Shown piece by piece: positions 61,748 to 64,000 of a stretch of DNA of 64,000 nt. How positions within the stretch are numbered: the stretch's first letter is position 1; each line of letters starts with the position of its first letter. The notes under the pieces are model-generated. The model did not search any database. It was given only the letters and a program-made list of their open reading frames with translations, and had not been told where the DNA came from. Both the position numbers and the translations under genes were made by a program. The stretch comes from Qipengyuania gaetbuli (GTDB taxonomy: Bacteria; Pseudomonadota; Alphaproteobacteria; Sphingomonadales; Sphingomonadaceae), in contig NZ_WTYF01000004.1 of the NCBI RefSeq assembly GCF_009827315.1, positions 2,108,001 to 2,172,000 on the forward strand, in the 5' to 3' direction.

Positions 61748-61784
61748 TCGCAAGACCCGAGAGATTGAAGAGAGGAGCCCCCCG

Positions 61785-62966
61785 ATGTCCGATCCGGATG
61801 CATTCCGCGCCGACGTGCGCGCATGGCTGGAAGCCAATTGCCCCCCCGAAATGCGCGAGCCCGTCCGGGACGAGGCCGACGTCTACTGGGGCGGCCGCAA
61901 TGCCACCTTCAAGAACGATGCGCAGAAGGCCTGGTTCGAGGCCTGCCGCGACAAGGGCTACACCGTTCCCGAATGGCCCAAGGCCTATGGCGGTGCCGGC
62001 CTGACGCCGGCCGAGGGCAAGATCCTGCGCCAGGAAATGTCGCGCATCGGCGCGCGCCCCCCGCTTTCGAGCTTCGGCATCTGGATGCTCGGCCCGGCGC
62101 TGCTCCATTTCGGCACCGAAGGCCAGAAGCAGCGCTTCCTCAATGAAATCGCCGCCGGCAAGATCCGCTGGTGCCAGGGCTATTCGGAACCGGGCAGCGG
62201 CTCCGACCTCGTGTCGATGCAGACCTTCGGCGAGGACAAGGGCGACCACTGGGTGGTCAACGGCCAGAAGATCTGGACCTCCTATGCCGATGAAGCCGAC
62301 TGGATCTTCTGCCTCGTCCGCACGGACAAGGAGAACAAGTACCAGGGCATCACCTTCATGCTGTTCGACATGGCGAGCGAAGGCGTCTCGACCAAGCCGA
62401 TCAAGCTGATCTCGGGCAACAGCCCGTTCTGCGAAACCTTCATGGACGATGTGAAGGTGCCCAAGTCCTATGGCGAGGACATCCCCGGCTATGTCGGCCA
62501 GATCAACCGCGGCTGGGACGTAGCAAAGTACCTGCTCGGCCACGAACGCGAGATGATCTCGGGCGCCGGCGGCGGCGATCGCACCAGCGCCATCGGCGCG
62601 GCGATGAAGCGCATGGCGGGCGAACTCGACCCCGTGCTGCGCGCGCAGATCGCCATGTTCGACGTCGATGCGCTGGCCTACAGCGCGATGGGCGAGAAGT
62701 TCCTCGACGAAATGAAGTCGGGCAAGGGCCATCCCGCCCAGCCGAACATGATGAAATACGTCGGCACCGAGCTGAACAAGCAGCGCCACGAGCTCATGAT
62801 GTCGGTCGGCGGCAGCCGCGCTCTCGAATGGGAGAGCGAGGACACCGGCGGCGGCAAGCCGTCGCGCAACTGGCTTCGCACGAAGGCCAATTCGATCGAG
62901 GGCGGCACGAGCGAAGTCATGCTCAACGTCATCTCGAAGCGTATCCTCGACCTGCCGGGAGCCTGA
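61785..62966 (+). CDS. acyl-CoA dehydrogenase (first of a pair)
   Basis: A 393-residue flavoprotein with the ACAD fold: WPKAYGGAGLTPAEGKILR, YSEPGSGSDLVSMQT and the C-terminal NSIEGGTSEVMLNVISKRIL. It is followed four bases later by a second acyl-CoA dehydrogenase, an arrangement typical of heterotetrameric enzymes for steroid side chains or branched acyl-CoA. Confidence 0.93.
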   Translation: MSDPDAFRADVRAWLEANCPPEMREPVRDEADVYWGGRNATFKNDAQKAWFEACRDKGYTVPEWPKAYGGAGLTPAEGKILRQEMSRIGARPPLSSFGIWMLGPALLHFGTEGQKQRFLNEIAAGKIRWCQGYSEPGSGSDLVSMQTFGEDKGDHWVVNGQKIWTSYADEADWIFCLVRTDKENKYQGITFMLFDMASEGVSTKPIKLISGNSPFCETFMDDVKVPKSYGEDIPGYVGQINRGWDVAKYLLGHEREMISGAGGGDRTSAIGAAMKRMAGELDPVLRAQIAMFDVDALAYSAMGEKFLDEMKSGKGHPAQPNMMKYVGTELNKQRHELMMSVGGSRALEWESEDTGGGKPSRNWLRTKANSIEGGTSEVMLNVISKRILDLPGA

Positions 62967-62969
62967 TCC

Positions 62970-64000
62970 ATGCCTCTTTATCATGACGACGACCAGGCGA
63001 TGCTGGCCGAAACCGCCAGCCAGTTCATGGCCGAGGAAGGCGCCATCGCCAAGCAGCTGCGCCACTGGCGCGACCGCAATTGCAAGGACGGCTTCGGCCA
63101 CGGCCTGTGGAAGCAGTTCGCCGAAATGGGCTTCACCGGCATGCTCGTCAGCGAGGATGACGGCGGCCTCGGCATGGGCAGCTACGAAGCGGGCATCGTG
63201 CTCGAGGAAATCGGGCGCAACCTGACCCCTTCGCCCTTCCTCGCCAGCTCGGTGCTGGCAGCGACCGCGCTGAAGCACGCCGACGATGCCGCGCGCCAGC
63301 GCTGGCTTCCCGGCCTCGTGTCGGGCGACCTCGTCTATTCGGTTGCGATTGACGAAGGTGCCAAGCACCGTCCCGAACGCATCAAGACCCGCGCCGAGAA
63401 ATCGGGCAACGGCTTCCGCCTGACCGGCCAGAAGGACTTCGTCCTCCACGGCGCCAGCGCGGACATGCTGGTGGTCGCCGCGCGCACTTCGGGCGCCGAT
63501 GACGATGCGGACGGCATCACCCTGTTCGCCGTGCCAAAGGATGCAGCGAACATGAGCCACGACGCGGTCCGCCTCGTCGACAGCTCGATGGCCTCGCACA
63601 CGAAGTTCGAAGGCGTGGAGCTCGACGGCGATGCCGTGATCGGCGAAGTCGACGGTGGGCGCGAAGTGCTCAATGCCATGCTGACCGCAGGCCGGATCGG
63701 CGCTGCCGCAGAAGGTGTGGGCGTGGCCCGCGGCGCGATGGACATGACCGTCGACTACCTCAAGCAGCGCAAGCAGTTCGGCAAGCTGATCGGCGAATTC
63801 CAGGCGCTGCAGCACCGTGCCGCGCATCTCTATTCCGAAGTCGAGATTGCCCGTGCGGTCACCATGAAGGCAGCCCAGCTGCTCGACGGCGGCAGCGAGA
63901 AGGCCGACCTCATGGCCTCGGTCGCCAAGGCCAAGGTCGCCAAGGCCGCAGGCCTCGCGGTGCGTGAAGGCGTGCAGATGCACGGCGGCATCGGCATGAC
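62970..64000 (+). CDS. acyl-CoA dehydrogenase (second of a pair), cut by window edge
   Basis: The first 343 or so residues of a second acyl-CoA dehydrogenase: FTGMLVSEDDGGLGMGSYEA, LKQRKQFGKLIGEFQALQHR and the end VQMHGGIGM. It lacks the usual TEP[GE]xGSD motif at the expected place, where instead VAIDEGAKHRPERI occurs, as in non-catalytic-like partner subunits. It continues past the right edge. Confidence 0.9.
   Translation, partial: MPLYHDDDQAMLAETASQFMAEEGAIAKQLRHWRDRNCKDGFGHGLWKQFAEMGFTGMLVSEDDGGLGMGSYEAGIVLEEIGRNLTPSPFLASSVLAATALKHADDAARQRWLPGLVSGDLVYSVAIDEGAKHRPERIKTRAEKSGNGFRLTGQKDFVLHGASADMLVVAARTSGADDDADGITLFAVPKDAANMSHDAVRLVDSSMASHTKFEGVELDGDAVIGEVDGGREVLNAMLTAGRIGAAAEGVGVARGAMDMTVDYLKQRKQFGKLIGEFQALQHRAAHLYSEVEIARAVTMKAAQLLDGGSEKADLMASVAKAKVAKAAGLAVREGVQMHGGIGM

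Noticed and set aside
61743..63983. A 746-codon minus-strand open frame opposite two acyl-CoA dehydrogenases
   Set aside because: Antisense shadow, Ala/Gly/His-rich without domains; the plus-strand genes are recognisable.

Overview
The window is GC-rich, densely packed chromosomal DNA from an alphaproteobacterium, most likely a Sphingomonadales member close to Erythrobacter/Qipengyuania/Altererythrobacter. This rests on the alphaproteobacterial forms of many housekeeping genes, a NrsF-type anti-sigma factor, a VPAP-type C-terminal sorting signal, many short secreted orphan proteins and numerous acyl-CoA dehydrogenases. It is an inference from protein character; no 16S gene is present.

Layout. 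1-3.5 kb: a peroxide-defence block (katG 5' part, ahpF, ahpC) on the minus strand. 3.4-9.5 kb: a TonB-like protein, aroC, ruvA, an exported DsrE-like protein, a small membrane protein, ruvB, and a Ser/Thr/Pro-rich surface protein with a PEP-CTERM-like tail. 9.6-13.5 kb: a coupled acnA, rhodanese lipoprotein and prolyl-4-hydroxylase-like operon. 13.7-23.5 kb: an EamA transporter, two convergent L,D-transpeptidases, a histone-deacetylase-family protein, an FAD oxidoreductase, ispG and a CorA/ZntB-type transporter.

23.5-27.6 kb holds the most striking module, a copper-stress bufferin cluster. NrsF anti-sigma, ECF sigma, DoxX (BufD) and a DUF2282 bufferin precursor (BufA1-like) lie on the minus strand. 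A second six-Cys precursor (BufA2-like), the DUF692 iron enzyme BufB and its partner BufC lie on the plus strand. Both divergent transcription units carry an exact GTAACC-N16-CGAA sequence, the motif described for Caulobacter SigF. A single BufBC pair therefore appears to serve two precursors under one sigma factor.

27.6-37.9 kb: an SDR, a mechanosensitive-channel-like protein, a type-2 asparaginase, prephenate dehydratase, a membrane-anchored cytochrome c, rlmE, ppx/gppA, tRNA-Gln(CTG), and thiC behind a TPP riboswitch. 37.9-39.5 kb: a visibly AT-richer two-gene insert, a DUF3644/HEPN-like protein with an R-X4-H motif overlapping a small Cys-rich protein. It looks horizontally acquired and is a candidate defence or toxin module. 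39.5-54.8 kb: small stress and envelope genes (two cold-shock-domain proteins, tandem exported RidA paralogs, a short HPF/RaiA-like protein, a fasciclin lipoprotein, S41 peptidase, SWIB, M19 dipeptidase), two of which have EcfG-like promoters.

54.8-64 kb: dapD, then a catabolic operon (SDR, GPH-type transporter, ACAD11-like acyl-CoA dehydrogenase, Zn-alcohol dehydrogenase, APH-type kinase). This resembles a split form of the kinase-plus-dehydrogenase route for 4-hydroxyacyl-CoA. A divergent pair of acyl-CoA dehydrogenases follows, the second cut by the window edge.
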